Shown here piece after piece: positions 30,205 to 38,330 of a stretch of 44,531 bases of DNA (positions are counted from its first letter, which is position 1; the number at the start of each line of letters is the position of its first letter). The position numbers and the translations under genes are program-made. Source of the stretch: Streptomyces scabichelini (GTDB taxonomy: Bacteria; Actinomycetota; Actinomycetes; Streptomycetales; Streptomycetaceae); the NCBI RefSeq assembly GCF_011045015.1, contig NZ_JAAKZY010000075.1, positions 1 to 44,531 of the forward strand. Reading direction: 5' to 3'. A model generated the notes under the pieces. It worked only from the letters and a program-made list of their open reading frames with translations, was not told the DNA's origin and did no database searches.

Positions 30205-32448
30205 CTACTTCCGTACCGGTCTGATCGACTCAAGAGTCGGTACCACCGGCTTGATCGTGCCGTCGGGCGCGAACTCCATGCGGTCGATGGTGGTCTCGCG
30301 GTTCGTGCCCTCTCCGCCCGGCCTGCCGGGGCCGTTCAGCGCGAACCGGTGGTAGACCATGTACCAGTCGTCCGTGCCGGGGGCGTTCACCACCGAGTGG
30401 TGGCCGGTGGCCTTGATGCCGTACTCGGGGCGCTTGGACAGGATCGTGCCCTTCTTGGTCCACGGGCCGAGCGGGGACGGGCCGGTGGCGTACGCGACGT
30501 GGTAGTTCTCGCTGCGTGTGTCGTCCTCGGACCACATGTAGTAGTACGTGCCCTTGCGCTTGATCACGAAGGCGCCCTCGCGGAAGTTGTCCGGGGTGAT
30601 GTCCTTCACCTTCGTCGCGTCGAACGACACCATGTCGTCGTTCAGCGGGACGACGTAGCCGTGCCCGTTGCCCCAGTACAGGTATGACTTGCCGTCGTCG
30701 TCCGTGAAGACCGCCGGGTCGATCATCTGGCCCTGGAACTGGCCTCCCTTGGCGACCAGCGGCTTGCCCAGCGCGTCCTTGAAGGGACCGGCGGGGGAGT
30801 CCGCGACCGCGACGCCGATCTGCTGCTCGGCGCAGAAGTAGAAGTAGTACTTGCCGTCGCGCTCCGCGATCGCCGGGGCCCAGGCGTTCTTGTCGGCCCA
30901 GGACACGTCAGGGCCCAGGTCGAGGATCTCGCCGTGGTCCTTCCAGTGCACCAGGTCCTTTGACGAGAAGGCCTTGAACTTGGTCCCGCTCCAGCCCGGG
31001 AAGCCGTCCGTCGTCGGGTAGATCCAGTAGCGGCCGTCCATGTACTTGACGTCGGGGTCCGCGTAGAGGCCGGGCAGGACCGGGCTGCGCGTCGGCACCG
31101 CCTCGACCGTCCAGGTGCGTTTCGTGCCGTTCGCCGCGGTCACGGTGTACTTCTGCGGTTTGCGGAAGTCGCGGCGCGTACCGGACTTCGGGCTCACCGT
31201 CGCTCCCTTACCCACCCACAGCTTGGGCGCGAGCCGCGAGAGGTCGGCGTCGGGCTCCATCGGCAGGACGACCTTCGAGGCGTCCTCTGTGACGACCGCG
31301 TACCCCTTCTGGTCGCGCGCCGTCGCGTCCACCACCGAGGCGGGGCTCGCCGGATACGCGGCGAGCAGCCGGTCGTACTCCTCCTGCGTCACCGGCATGA
31401 CCGTGCCGTGCCGCGGGCTCGCGGGCAGCTGGTAGTTCTTCGACATCGTCCACTTGCCCGAGTCGAGGTCGGTCGTCTCGAAGGGGACGTAGCCGCGGCC
31501 GCCGTACTCGTCGATGAACAGGTACCACTTGTTCTCGGTGTTCGACTTGAAGACCGTGGGGCCCTCGCCGCGGTCGATCGACCCGCTGCCGATGCAGTCG
31601 GACACGAAGTCGTACGAGGTGTCCGTGAGCGAGGCCGACTTCTCACCGGTGATGAACTTCGAGCAGGGGTTGCTGGAGCCGGGGTCCCGCTCGTCCTTGG
31701 TGTAGCGGTAGTAAGTGCCCTTGTGCTTCACGACGGTCGAGTCGATGACCGAGTAACCCGGGTCGTTCCAGACCTTGGGCTCGCTGAAGGTGCGGAAGTC
31801 CTTCGTGGTCGCGTACATCATTTTGTTGTACGTCGAGCCGGTGTGGTCCGGGTCGTCGTCGGCGTACAGCTTCGAGGCCCAGAAGACGACGAACTCACCG
31901 AGCGTGTCGTCCCAATAGGCTTCGGGCGCCCAGGTGTTGCCCGCGGTGTCGGGGGAGACCTTCACCAGGCGCTGGTCGGTCCAGTTCACCAGGTCCGTGG
32001 ACTCCCAGACCATGATCGACTTGCTGCCGTGCCGCTGGACGTAGTCCCAGCTGCCGCTGGAGTTCTGGTACATCTTCAGGTCGGTCGCGATCATGTAGAA
32101 CTTGTCGCCCTTGGGGGCGCGGATCACGAACGGGTCCCGCAGGCCCTTCTCTCCGACGGTGGAGGTGAGGACGGGCTTTCCGGCGTTCAGCTCCCGCCAG
32201 TGCAGCGGGTCGTTGCCGCGGCTGAGGGCGTAGCGGATCTGCTCGCCGTCGGCGGTGCCCTCGCCGGTGAAGTACGAGAAGAGATAGCCGGCGTACTTCG
32301 GCTTGGCCTTCTGCGAGGCTCTGTCGGCTCTGTCCACTGGTTGTGCTCCGGTTTGTGCGGGACTGGGGGGCGCTGCCAGCAGGCTCAGGAACAGGGCGAG
32401 CAGCGCTGACAGGGACATCAGGAGGGTGCGGGCGGTGCGGGGTCGCAT
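30205..32448 (-). CDS. Secreted tandem GH43 enzyme
   Basis: A 747-residue exported protein with two GH43-type five-bladed propellers. After a signal peptide (about residues 1-31) the first propeller shows a full set of acidic residues: LRDPFVI, VIDSTVV and GEGPTVF. A linker of about 80 residues with a small Ig-like beta-domain (KYTVTAANGTKRTWTVE) follows. The second propeller has YADPDVK, MIDPAVF and REGAFVI. Both domains thus look catalytically competent, which is unusual. Likely activities are arabinofuranosidase, endo-arabinanase or galactan-active hydrolysis on pectin side chains. The gene diverges from the PL9 lyase and shares with it a 225-base control region containing the CGAAAGTTTCG palindrome. 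Confidence 0.88.
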   Translation of the reverse strand: MRPRTARTLLMSLSALLALFLSLLAAPPSPAQTGAQPVDRADRASQKAKPKYAGYLFSYFTGEGTADGEQIRYALSRGNDPLHWRELNAGKPVLTSTVGEKGLRDPFVIRAPKGDKFYMIATDLKMYQNSSGSWDYVQRHGSKSIMVWESTDLVNWTDQRLVKVSPDTAGNTWAPEAYWDDTLGEFVVFWASKLYADDDPDHTGSTYNKMMYATTKDFRTFSEPKVWNDPGYSVIDSTVVKHKGTYYRYTKDERDPGSSNPCSKFITGEKSASLTDTSYDFVSDCIGSGSIDRGEGPTVFKSNTENKWYLFIDEYGGRGYVPFETTDLDSGKWTMSKNYQLPASPRHGTVMPVTQEEYDRLLAAYPASPASVVDATARDQKGYAVVTEDASKVVLPMEPDADLSRLAPKLWVGKGATVSPKSGTRRDFRKPQKYTVTAANGTKRTWTVEAVPTRSPVLPGLYADPDVKYMDGRYWIYPTTDGFPGWSGTKFKAFSSKDLVHWKDHGEILDLGPDVSWADKNAWAPAIAERDGKYYFYFCAEQQIGVAVADSPAGPFKDALGKPLVAKGGQFQGQMIDPAVFTDDDGKSYLYWGNGHGYVVPLNDDMVSFDATKVKDITPDNFREGAFVIKRKGTYYYMWSEDDTRSENYHVAYATGPSPLGPWTKKGTILSKRPEYGIKATGHHSVVNAPGTDDWYMVYHRFALNGPGRPGGEGTNRETTIDRMEFAPDGTIKPVVPTLESIRPVRK

Positions 32449-32553
32449 GACACATCCTGTGGGAGTCTGGTGGTTTCTGTTGGGGTGAGCTGCCCTGGGA
32501 GTGTCACCAGCGGGGAACGACGCGTCAATCGGTGCGACTGGGACTGGTGCGAG

Positions 32554-32564
32554 CGAAAGTTTCG
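32554..32564. promoter_or_regulatory. CGAAAGTTTCG palindrome in the GH43/PL9 control region
   Basis: An 11-base inverted repeat, the exact complement-orientation of the CGAAACTTTCG element described upstream of Streptomyces xylanase genes (as I recall the literature). It sits about midway between the two divergent starts. On the minus strand a TTGACG (32528-32523) lies 26 bases downstream of it as a possible GH43 -35 box. It is the only perfect copy noticed in the window. Confidence 0.6.
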
Positions 32565-32578
32565 ATTCGTTTTCGCAT

Positions 32579-32590
32579 GGAGCGGCAACC
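32579..32590 (+). promoter_or_regulatory. Shared 12-base element in the PL9 leader
   Basis: GGAGCGGCAACC lies 84 bases upstream of the PL9 start. The identical 12-mer occurs in the same orientation 63 bases upstream of the PL3 gene (36574-36563, minus strand). Similarity continues for about 25 bases downstream (TCCGGCC/TCCGTCC, then GGCGACCAGAGA/GGCAACCAGGGA). Confidence 0.55.
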
Positions 32591-32673
32591 CATTCCGGCC
32601 ACGGCGGCGACCAGAGACCAGAAGCGGGCTCCGGCCCGTCTCTTGTCCCCGACTCCTAGGAAAGGAACGCCCC

Positions 32674-33831
32674 GTGCGCCAGAGCGCCGGACGCCATCGC
32701 AGGACCCGCACCCTCTCCATCGCCGCCGCGGTGGCCGTCGCCGCGGGGGCAGGTGGCGCATACCTCGGCTTCTCGAACGACGGGGCCAGCGCCGCCGCCA
32801 CCAAAACGGTCACCGTGTCCACCACCGCGCAGCTGGAAGCCGCGGTGAAGGGCGCCGCGGCCGGCACCACCATCCAGGTGCGCGGCGGCACGTACTACCC
32901 GATGAAGAGCCTCAAGTCGCAGGCGAACGGCACCCGTTCGGCCCGGATCACGCTCAAGGCGGCCCCTGGCGCGAAGGTGCGGATCGACGGCTCGAAGCTG
33001 CCCGACGGCTCCTGGCTGGCCGGGATCTACGGCGACTACTGGACCGTGCAGAACCTCACCTGGCAGAACTCGCCGGCTCACGGCTTCGTCGCCACCTCCT
33101 CCGTCGGCGGCGTCTTCAAGAACCTCGTCACGGCGAACAACGGCGACTCCGGCTTCACGCTGCGGGGCGACGGCACGACCGGCAACCTCGTGCAGAACCT
33201 GGACAGTTACGGCAACTACGACGCCGCGGGTCACGGTCAGAACGCCGACGGGATCGCCGTCAAGTTCGGCTCCGGCACCGGCAACAAGATCACCGGCGCC
33301 CGCCTCTACAACAACTCCGACGACGGCCTCGACCTGTGGCAGTTCTCCAGCCGCGTCACCATCGAGCACTCCTGGGCGTACGGAAACGGCAGGAACCGCT
33401 GGAAGGACCCCGCCTTCGAGGGCAACGGCAACGGCTTCAAGCTCGGCGGCGGAGGTGCCTCGGTCGCCCACGTCGTCACCTACAACGCGGCCTGGAACAA
33501 CACCAAGCACGGCTTCACCGAGAACTCCAACCCCGGTGCCATGAACGTGAACCGCAACACCGCGTACGCCAACACCAAGTCCGGTTTCTACTTCGCCACC
33601 GGCAAGGCCCGGCTCGGCAAGAACCTCGCCGTGGGCAACAAGGACAGCCGCTCCAAGCTCGGCAGGTCCACCGTTTCCGCGGGCAACAACTGGGACAAGG
33701 GCGTCACCACCCCGGCCTTCAGGTCCACGAAGGCGTCCACCGCGTACGGCGCCCGCAAGGCGAACGGCTCGCTGCCCGCGACGACGTTCCTGACGACCGG
33801 CTCCACGACCGTCGGTGCGACGATGAGGTGA
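32674..33831 (+). CDS. Secreted PL9 pectate lyase
   Basis: A 385-residue exported beta-helix lyase of the Pel9A type. A basic N-terminus and hydrophobic segment end near ASA (about residue 40). The residues expected for calcium binding, D192, D216, D217 and D220, and the catalytic lysine K256 (GNGFKLGG) have exactly the mutual spacing of D209, D233, D234, D237 and K273 that I recall for Dickeya Pel9A. It should cleave polygalacturonate by beta-elimination. The GTG at 32674 has AAAGGA seven bases upstream; the frame is open further upstream but without signal peptide logic. A strong bidirectional terminator follows at 33857. Confidence 0.92.
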   Translation: MRQSAGRHRRTRTLSIAAAVAVAAGAGGAYLGFSNDGASAAATKTVTVSTTAQLEAAVKGAAAGTTIQVRGGTYYPMKSLKSQANGTRSARITLKAAPGAKVRIDGSKLPDGSWLAGIYGDYWTVQNLTWQNSPAHGFVATSSVGGVFKNLVTANNGDSGFTLRGDGTTGNLVQNLDSYGNYDAAGHGQNADGIAVKFGSGTGNKITGARLYNNSDDGLDLWQFSSRVTIEHSWAYGNGRNRWKDPAFEGNGNGFKLGGGGASVAHVVTYNAAWNNTKHGFTENSNPGAMNVNRNTAYANTKSGFYFATGKARLGKNLAVGNKDSRSKLGRSTVSAGNNWDKGVTTPAFRSTKASTAYGARKANGSLPATTFLTTGSTTVGATMR

Positions 33832-33856
33832 TCCCCCGAGAAACCCATGGGGCACG

Positions 33857-33903
33857 GGAACGCCCCCGCCGTTTGACCTCCCCAGGTCCGGCGGGGGCGT
33901 TCC
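33857..33903. terminator. Bidirectional terminator between PL9 and PL4 genes
   Basis: A 15-bp perfect stem (33857-33871/33889-33903) with a 17-base loop, placed between two convergent genes and followed by GTTTGC on the plus side. It is the longest uninterrupted stem seen in the window. Confidence 0.88.
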
Positions 33904-33927
33904 GTTTGCTGACCCGGTGGGGGGGGC

Positions 33928-35610
33928 TCAGGCCAGCAGATCGATGCAGTCGAACGACGTGCCCGGGCTGAGGAACGCGGACCCGGAGGAACCGCTGACG
34001 ATGTTCAGCTTGAGCACGTTGTACTGACCGGTGTCCGACTTCCACGCGCTCGCCGGCACGTTGTACGTGAACGTGTGGTTGTTGCCCCGGTACGAGCCCG
34101 TGGTGAGGGACCGCGTCGAGGGCTGCGTGGGTGCCGAGGGGATCGCCGACACCCAGTCGTTGACCGTCACGCGTGGCCGCCCGTTGATGTAGGCGTTCGT
34201 CACGCCGACGCGCAGGGTGTGCGCGGCGGCGGCCTGGGCGGCGGTCAGCCTGAAGTAGACGAGGATGCCGTCGTTGACGTCCTTCCACATGTACGCGGGG
34301 AAGGACGCGGCCTCGTCACCGCTGCCGATGGTGACGTTGCCCGTCCACTTCGACGCGCGCACATCGGACGGATGCGCGTACGTCATCAGCTTGGCGTTCT
34401 TGAACTCGCCGGGCGTACCGTTCCAGCTCCCGAGCCGCCAGATCGTGTCGGCGGTGCCCGGATCGCCGCTGATGGTGAGGGTGTTGAGGGCCGTGGTACC
34501 GCCCGCCGTCACCTTCACCTCCCGGGTGTGCACGGCGAGTTCACCCTTGAAGACGGTGAGCGTGTACGTCCCCGGGAGCATGCCCGGACATGAGAAGGCA
34601 CCCGTGCCGGAGGCGGCCTTCGCCCAGTACTGCGCATCGTCGTTGGCGAAGCCCACGGTGTACGCGTGGTCCGCGTCCATGCCCTTCAGCCCGACGCCCG
34701 ACACCTTGCCCCGGCCGGACTTTCCGACCCAGCCGGAGATGCCGAGGCCGTCCACCCACGAGGTGTCGAGGTTCCTCGCGAACAGCGACGACGACGGCGT
34801 ACCCCCGTCCGTGAAGGACAGGACGTACGGACCCTGCAGACCGAAGCGCATCGCCTCGGTCTGCGACTGGTTGTAGTGCAGGATCTCGTACAGGCCCACG
34901 CCGCCGTCGTTCGAGTGGCGCAGCAGCGAGCGGTAGAACGGGCCGCCCGACGCCTTCTCGTGGTTGGAGCGCACCATCCAGAGCCCCACCGAGCCGGTGG
35001 TGTAGCCGACGTGGTCGTAGTCCATGACCCGCACGCCCGAGTAGTGCTTGGAGCGGGTCTGGCCGTTCGACTTCTTCCAGACGTCGCCCGCCTCGATGAT
35101 CGTGTCGGCGGCCTCCACCCAGGAGTCGGCACCCTCGTTCGGGAAGATCCCCGCCTTGATCCGGGCGATGTAGCGGGTCGCCGTGAACGACGTGTCGGCC
35201 TTGTTCGTCCACATGTAGACGTTGTTCTGGCCCTGGCGCGCCGCGTAGTAGTGCCTGAGCGTGCCGTGCACCACCGTGACCAGGATCGTCGACCCGGACT
35301 GCTTGATGCCCACGGTCGACGCGCCGAGCCCCGACTCCACGTGCGAGTGCTTGCCGCCGTAGCCCTCGTACTCCTTGCCCTTGTAGACCAGCGACGTCAG
35401 GTCGCCGGTCGACTTGGAGACCTTGAAGACGAGGGAGGCGCCCGTGTCGATCACATGGTTGGCGCCGTCGTCGGAGTGGCCGAAGGTCGCGGCCGACGCC
35501 GAGGAGAGCAACCCGGCGCCGGCCGCGACCGCCGCGCCGGAGCCGGCCACGCCCACGGCGGACGCGGCAAGCAGCCGGCGACGGGTGAGGTGCTTTCTGT
35601 GCGTGCTCAA
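33928..35610 (-). CDS. Secreted PL4 rhamnogalacturonan lyase
   Basis: A 560-residue exported lyase that should cut the rhamnogalacturonan-I backbone by beta-elimination. A Tat-type signal (LTRRRLLAASAVGVAGSG) ends near residue 40. The family's three-domain order is visible: a large N-terminal beta-sandwich (about 41-340, including LVYKGKEYEGYG, ARIKAGIFPNEGADSW and VMDYDHVGY), a fibronectin-III-like middle (GAFSCPGMLPGTYTLTVFKGE) and a C-terminal carbohydrate-binding-like jelly roll (WRLGSWNGTPGEFKNA...). The start is a TTG at 35610 with GGAG eight bases upstream; no ATG or GTG would preserve the signal peptide. It lies 62 bases after the PL3 gene on the same strand, with two GGTTGCTCGG repeats in the gap. 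Confidence 0.9.
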   Translation of the reverse strand: MSTHRKHLTRRRLLAASAVGVAGSGAAVAAGAGLLSSASAATFGHSDDGANHVIDTGASLVFKVSKSTGDLTSLVYKGKEYEGYGGKHSHVESGLGASTVGIKQSGSTILVTVVHGTLRHYYAARQGQNNVYMWTNKADTSFTATRYIARIKAGIFPNEGADSWVEAADTIIEAGDVWKKSNGQTRSKHYSGVRVMDYDHVGYTTGSVGLWMVRSNHEKASGGPFYRSLLRHSNDGGVGLYEILHYNQSQTEAMRFGLQGPYVLSFTDGGTPSSSLFARNLDTSWVDGLGISGWVGKSGRGKVSGVGLKGMDADHAYTVGFANDDAQYWAKAASGTGAFSCPGMLPGTYTLTVFKGELAVHTREVKVTAGGTTALNTLTISGDPGTADTIWRLGSWNGTPGEFKNAKLMTYAHPSDVRASKWTGNVTIGSGDEAASFPAYMWKDVNDGILVYFRLTAAQAAAAHTLRVGVTNAYINGRPRVTVNDWVSAIPSAPTQPSTRSLTTGSYRGNNHTFTYNVPASAWKSDTGQYNVLKLNIVSGSSGSAFLSPGTSFDCIDLLA

Positions 35611-35672
35611 GAGTGGTGCTCCAGGTGCTGGGTTGCTCGGTCGGGTTGCTCGGTTACCGGACTGTGCTGCGG

Positions 35673-36500
35673 TTACTTGTAGGTGATGTCGGACGCCTTG
35701 TAGTTGCAGTGCGTGCCGTCGGCGTCGCTGCCGGCCTCCTCCGGCTCGTCACCGGTGTCGTTGCCGTTGTACTTCTGGCACGGCACGATCTCCTTGTCGC
35801 TGTCGCCGGTGATCGTGACCTTCCGCAGGGTCGCGGAGTCGCCGTAGTTCTGGTTGATGCCGACCAGGCGCCCGCCGGGGGCGGTCACGTCGAGGCCGTT
35901 GAAGCTCACGCTGCGCTTGTACTGCGTCGAGCAGTTGCCGCAGGAGCGGTAGAGGGTCTTGAAGTCCTGGACCGCGAAGTCCGTGACGGTGAGCTTGCCG
36001 CCGCCGTTGTGCTGCAGGACCTTGTCCTCCGCGCCCTTGGCACCGCCGCCCGTGATGGTGAAGGTGGCCGACTCGCCGCCGCGGAACGTGGCGGCGTCCT
36101 CGCCGACGTCCTCCCACCAGACGTTCTGCAGCGTGCAGGTGCCCTCGCAGTGGACTCCGTCGGCGCCGGGCTTGCCGATGACGACGTTCTTCAGCGTCGC
36201 GCCGTCCGCGAGCTCGAAGATCGGGTCGCCGCCCTCTTCCTGACCGTCACCGGCCAGGTCGCCGCTGCCGTAGAAGCGCTTCATCTCGCCGTCCCGGACA
36301 CCTTCCACCGGGATCGTCTTGGAGACCGCCTCGCTGCCGTTGGGGGTCGGCCACTCGGCGGCGGCGTTCGCCGACGACATTAAGGTGCCGGCGAAGACTG
36401 CGGCTCCGGTCAGGCCTAATGCGGACACGCCGCCGATCACGGCGTGCGTCCGGCTGAACCTGCGGCGGTGGCGTGCGCGCTGCTGTGTTTCTGAAGTCAT
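35673..36500 (-). CDS. Secreted PL3 pectate lyase
   Basis: A 275-residue exported calcium-dependent lyase. A long basic N-terminus (RARHRRRFSRTH) and hydrophobic segment end at ANA (about residue 46). The compact beta-helix has the PL3 signatures ADGVHCEGTCTLQNVWWEDVGEDA, DKVLQHNGGG and the cysteine-flanked RSCGNCSTQYKR, which includes the likely catalytic lysine/arginine region. Length fits PL3. The ATG at 36500 has a GAGGAAACGGAAC purine stretch upstream. It stands 123 bases after the sigma/membrane-protein gene pair on the same strand and just before the PL4 gene. Its leader holds the 12-mer shared with PL9 and two 21-base-spaced GGCAACC repeats. Confidence 0.9.
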   Translation of the reverse strand: MTSETQQRARHRRRFSRTHAVIGGVSALGLTGAAVFAGTLMSSANAAAEWPTPNGSEAVSKTIPVEGVRDGEMKRFYGSGDLAGDGQEEGGDPIFELADGATLKNVVIGKPGADGVHCEGTCTLQNVWWEDVGEDAATFRGGESATFTITGGGAKGAEDKVLQHNGGGKLTVTDFAVQDFKTLYRSCGNCSTQYKRSVSFNGLDVTAPGGRLVGINQNYGDSATLRKVTITGDSDKEIVPCQKYNGNDTGDEPEEAGSDADGTHCNYKASDITYK

Positions 36501-36541
36501 GTTCCGTTTCCTCGAGTGGGGGGAAGACCTTGCGTCTCCCT

Positions 36542-36574
36542 GGTTGCCACTCGGACGGAGGAGGTTGCCGCTCC
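36542..36574 (-). promoter_or_regulatory. GGCAACC direct repeats and shared 12-mer in the PL3 leader
   Basis: On the minus strand GGCAACC occurs at 36569-36563 and 36548-36542, 21 bases apart (two helical turns). The first is part of the GGAGCGGCAACC 12-mer also found before PL9. GCAACC recurs twice more in the gap before PL4 (complement of GGTTGC at 35631-35636 and 35644-35649). This may be a tandem activator site or an ECF-type -35 element. Confidence 0.5.
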
Positions 36575-36623
36575 CCGGAACTTTTTTCAGACGCCCGTCG
36601 TTATGCGTCTCTCAAGCCGTCGG

Positions 36624-37475
36624 CTACGAGTCGCCGTCGTCGGTGTCCTGGCGCGCGAAGTCGCCCTGCACGCCCACCTGTCGGCCGTCGGCCTGCGCGG
36701 TGGCCGCGTAACGGTCGTCGCCGGCGTCACGGCCGCCGCGGTCGTGGTCGTACTGCCCGGCGAACACGAACTCGCCGACCGGGACCGTACGGCCCTCCTT
36801 GAGCTCCCACGTGTAGACGAGGAAGCCGTCCCGCTCGCCGGCCGTCAGCACGAAGTCGTCCTCGGGCAGCGAGCGCCAGGCGCCCGTCGAGGTGACTCCG
36901 CCGGTCTGCTTGATGCGCAACTCGACGCTGAGCGAGGTGAGTTGCTTGTCCGTCCGCACCGTCACATTGCTCTGCGCCCAGAACTCGTTGCTGTGCGGGT
37001 CGACCGAGCCGTCCGACCAGAGCGGGCCCTCCTCGGTGCCGGCGTCCGGGGGCGGAGTGACGGCCGGGGGAGGCTCCGGCGGCCTGACCGGCAGCGACTC
37101 GGCCGCGGTCGGCTCGTCGGGACGTGGGGAACTCGTCGGGTCCGGAGGGATCTCGCCGCGGCTCGACTGCTCCGGCGACGGGTCGGGAGTCGGCGTCACC
37201 GCCACGGTCTGCTGGGCCCGGTCGTCGTCCTTCAGCGCGGACGCCGCCGCATAACCGCCCACCGCGAGAACCCCCGCGACCGCGGCCGTGGCACCGACGA
37301 CACGCGCCCAGCCCAGTACCGGGGGCCGCTGGGAAGAAGGACGCCGAGAGCTCTCGGCCTCCGTCATGCCGCGCTCGACCCGGGCCAGGATGCGCGCGCG
37401 GTCGGGCTCGTGCGCCCCGGCCGCCTCATGCAGCCGGGCGCGCAGCCTGTCGTGTGCGTCGCGCTGCCCGGTCAC
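36624..37475 (-). CDS. Single-span membrane protein coupled to an ECF sigma factor
   Basis: A 283-residue protein with no family that I can name. A cytosolic N-terminus of about 55 residues (helical, DRLRARLHEAAGAHEPDRARILARVERG) precedes one membrane helix (about 56-80, VVGATAAVAGVLAVGGYAAASAL). Outside follow a Pro/Glu/Ser-rich linker of about 60 residues and a beta-rich domain of about 130 residues (NVTVRTDKQLTSLSVELRIKQ to the end). That layout is what a membrane-bound sigma regulator/sensor would have, though the zinc motif of classical anti-sigma domains is absent. The GTG start at 37475 overlaps the sigma factor stop (GTGA), so the two are translated together. Sensing of plant cell-wall material is inference from the PL3/PL4 genes that follow. 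Confidence 0.75.
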   Translation of the reverse strand: MTGQRDAHDRLRARLHEAAGAHEPDRARILARVERGMTEAESSRRPSSQRPPVLGWARVVGATAAVAGVLAVGGYAAASALKDDDRAQQTVAVTPTPDPSPEQSSRGEIPPDPTSSPRPDEPTAAESLPVRPPEPPPAVTPPPDAGTEEGPLWSDGSVDPHSNEFWAQSNVTVRTDKQLTSLSVELRIKQTGGVTSTGAWRSLPEDDFVLTAGERDGFLVYTWELKEGRTVPVGEFVFAGQYDHDRGGRDAGDDRYAATAQADGRQVGVQGDFARQDTDDGDS

Positions 37476-38038
37476 GGGTTCCTCCCTCCGGCCCCACCGG
37501 TGCGCAGCACCGCCGCGTGCACGTGGCTCGGGCCGTCCGCACTGCCCAGCAACCGCTGCAACTCGGCCATTCCCTTCGACGTCTGGCTCTTCACCGTACC
37601 GACCGAGATGCCCAGAGCGAGCGCGGTGTCCTTCTCCGAGAGGTCGAAAGCGTGCCGAAGCACCACACACGCCCGCTTGCGGAACGGCAGTCTGCGCAGC
37701 GCCCCCTGGACATCGACCACGCCCGGGACGTCCGGGTTCTCGCTGCTCTCCTCGCGCTGCGACCAGAACAGTGTGATCCGTCTGCGCTCGCGCACCGCGC
37801 TGCGGATCCGGCTGCGCGCCAGATTGGCGACCACACCACGTGCGTACGCCACCGGATGGTCCGCCGCCCGCACCCGGTCCCAGCGGTGCCACATCGCGAG
37901 CAGCGCGTCCGCCGCCAGATCGTCCGCGGCGTCCGACTCACCGGTCAACAGATGGGCCAGGCGCGCCAGCTCTGCATAGTGCCGCTCGAAGAAGTCGTGG
38001 AACTCCACGGAGGCTGCGTCGTCGACGACAGTGCCCAC
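37472..38038 (-). CDS. ECF RNA polymerase sigma factor, SigE family
   Basis: A 188-residue extracytoplasmic-function sigma factor of the actinobacterial SigE-family label. Region 2 is at about residues 10-75 (EFHDFFERHYAELARLAHLLTG... AMWHRWDRV) and region 4 at about 110-165, with the helix-turn-helix EKDTALALGISVGTVKSQTSKGMAEL. The GTG at 38038 has a strong GGGGAGAGG site; the frame is open further upstream but lacks sigma homology. It heads a co-directional row: sigma factor, membrane protein, PL3, PL4. A CAACC (38077-38073, minus strand) upstream could belong to its own promoter, but this is weak. Confidence 0.9.
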   Translation of the reverse strand: MGTVVDDAASVEFHDFFERHYAELARLAHLLTGESDAADDLAADALLAMWHRWDRVRAADHPVAYARGVVANLARSRIRSAVRERRRITLFWSQREESSENPDVPGVVDVQGALRRLPFRKRACVVLRHAFDLSEKDTALALGISVGTVKSQTSKGMAELQRLLGSADGPSHVHAAVLRTGGAGGRNP

Positions 38039-38330
38039 GGGCGACCTCTCCCCTGATGATCCCGGGCAGTACGGTTGACTGCCTGCGCAGTGCGTGCGAT
38101 GCCTGAGGCGTGCGTAGTGCGTATACGGACCCCGTGTGTCACCCGTGAAGGAATGGTGCACCTGTGGGGTGAGATTCGAGAGAGTAGCAGGCGCCCGTAC
38201 GGGACTTCGAAGGTCGTGCGGTAGGCCGAACCCCATTCCGTAACACGGAGAAAACCCGAAAGCGGATCAACACCGGGAACAATCCAGCCAGCATCCGCAC
38301 ACCCAGTACGCAGTAACGAGGAGCATCCGC
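38039..38330. other. Divergent gap between the sigma factor and purine permease genes
   Basis: About 290 bases with no gene. It should contain both promoters. TTGACT on the plus strand (38075-38080) lacks a good -10. A CCCGTACGGG palindrome lies at 38194-38203. The permease ribosome site AGGAG precedes its ATG, within a repeated GCATCCGCA. Confidence 0.4.

Noticed and set aside
36589..36610. AGACGC/GCGTCT inverted repeat as terminator of the sigma operon
   Set aside because: The stem has only 6 bp with a 10-base loop, and it is followed by an A-run rather than a U-run in the transcribed direction. Read-through into PL3 is as likely.
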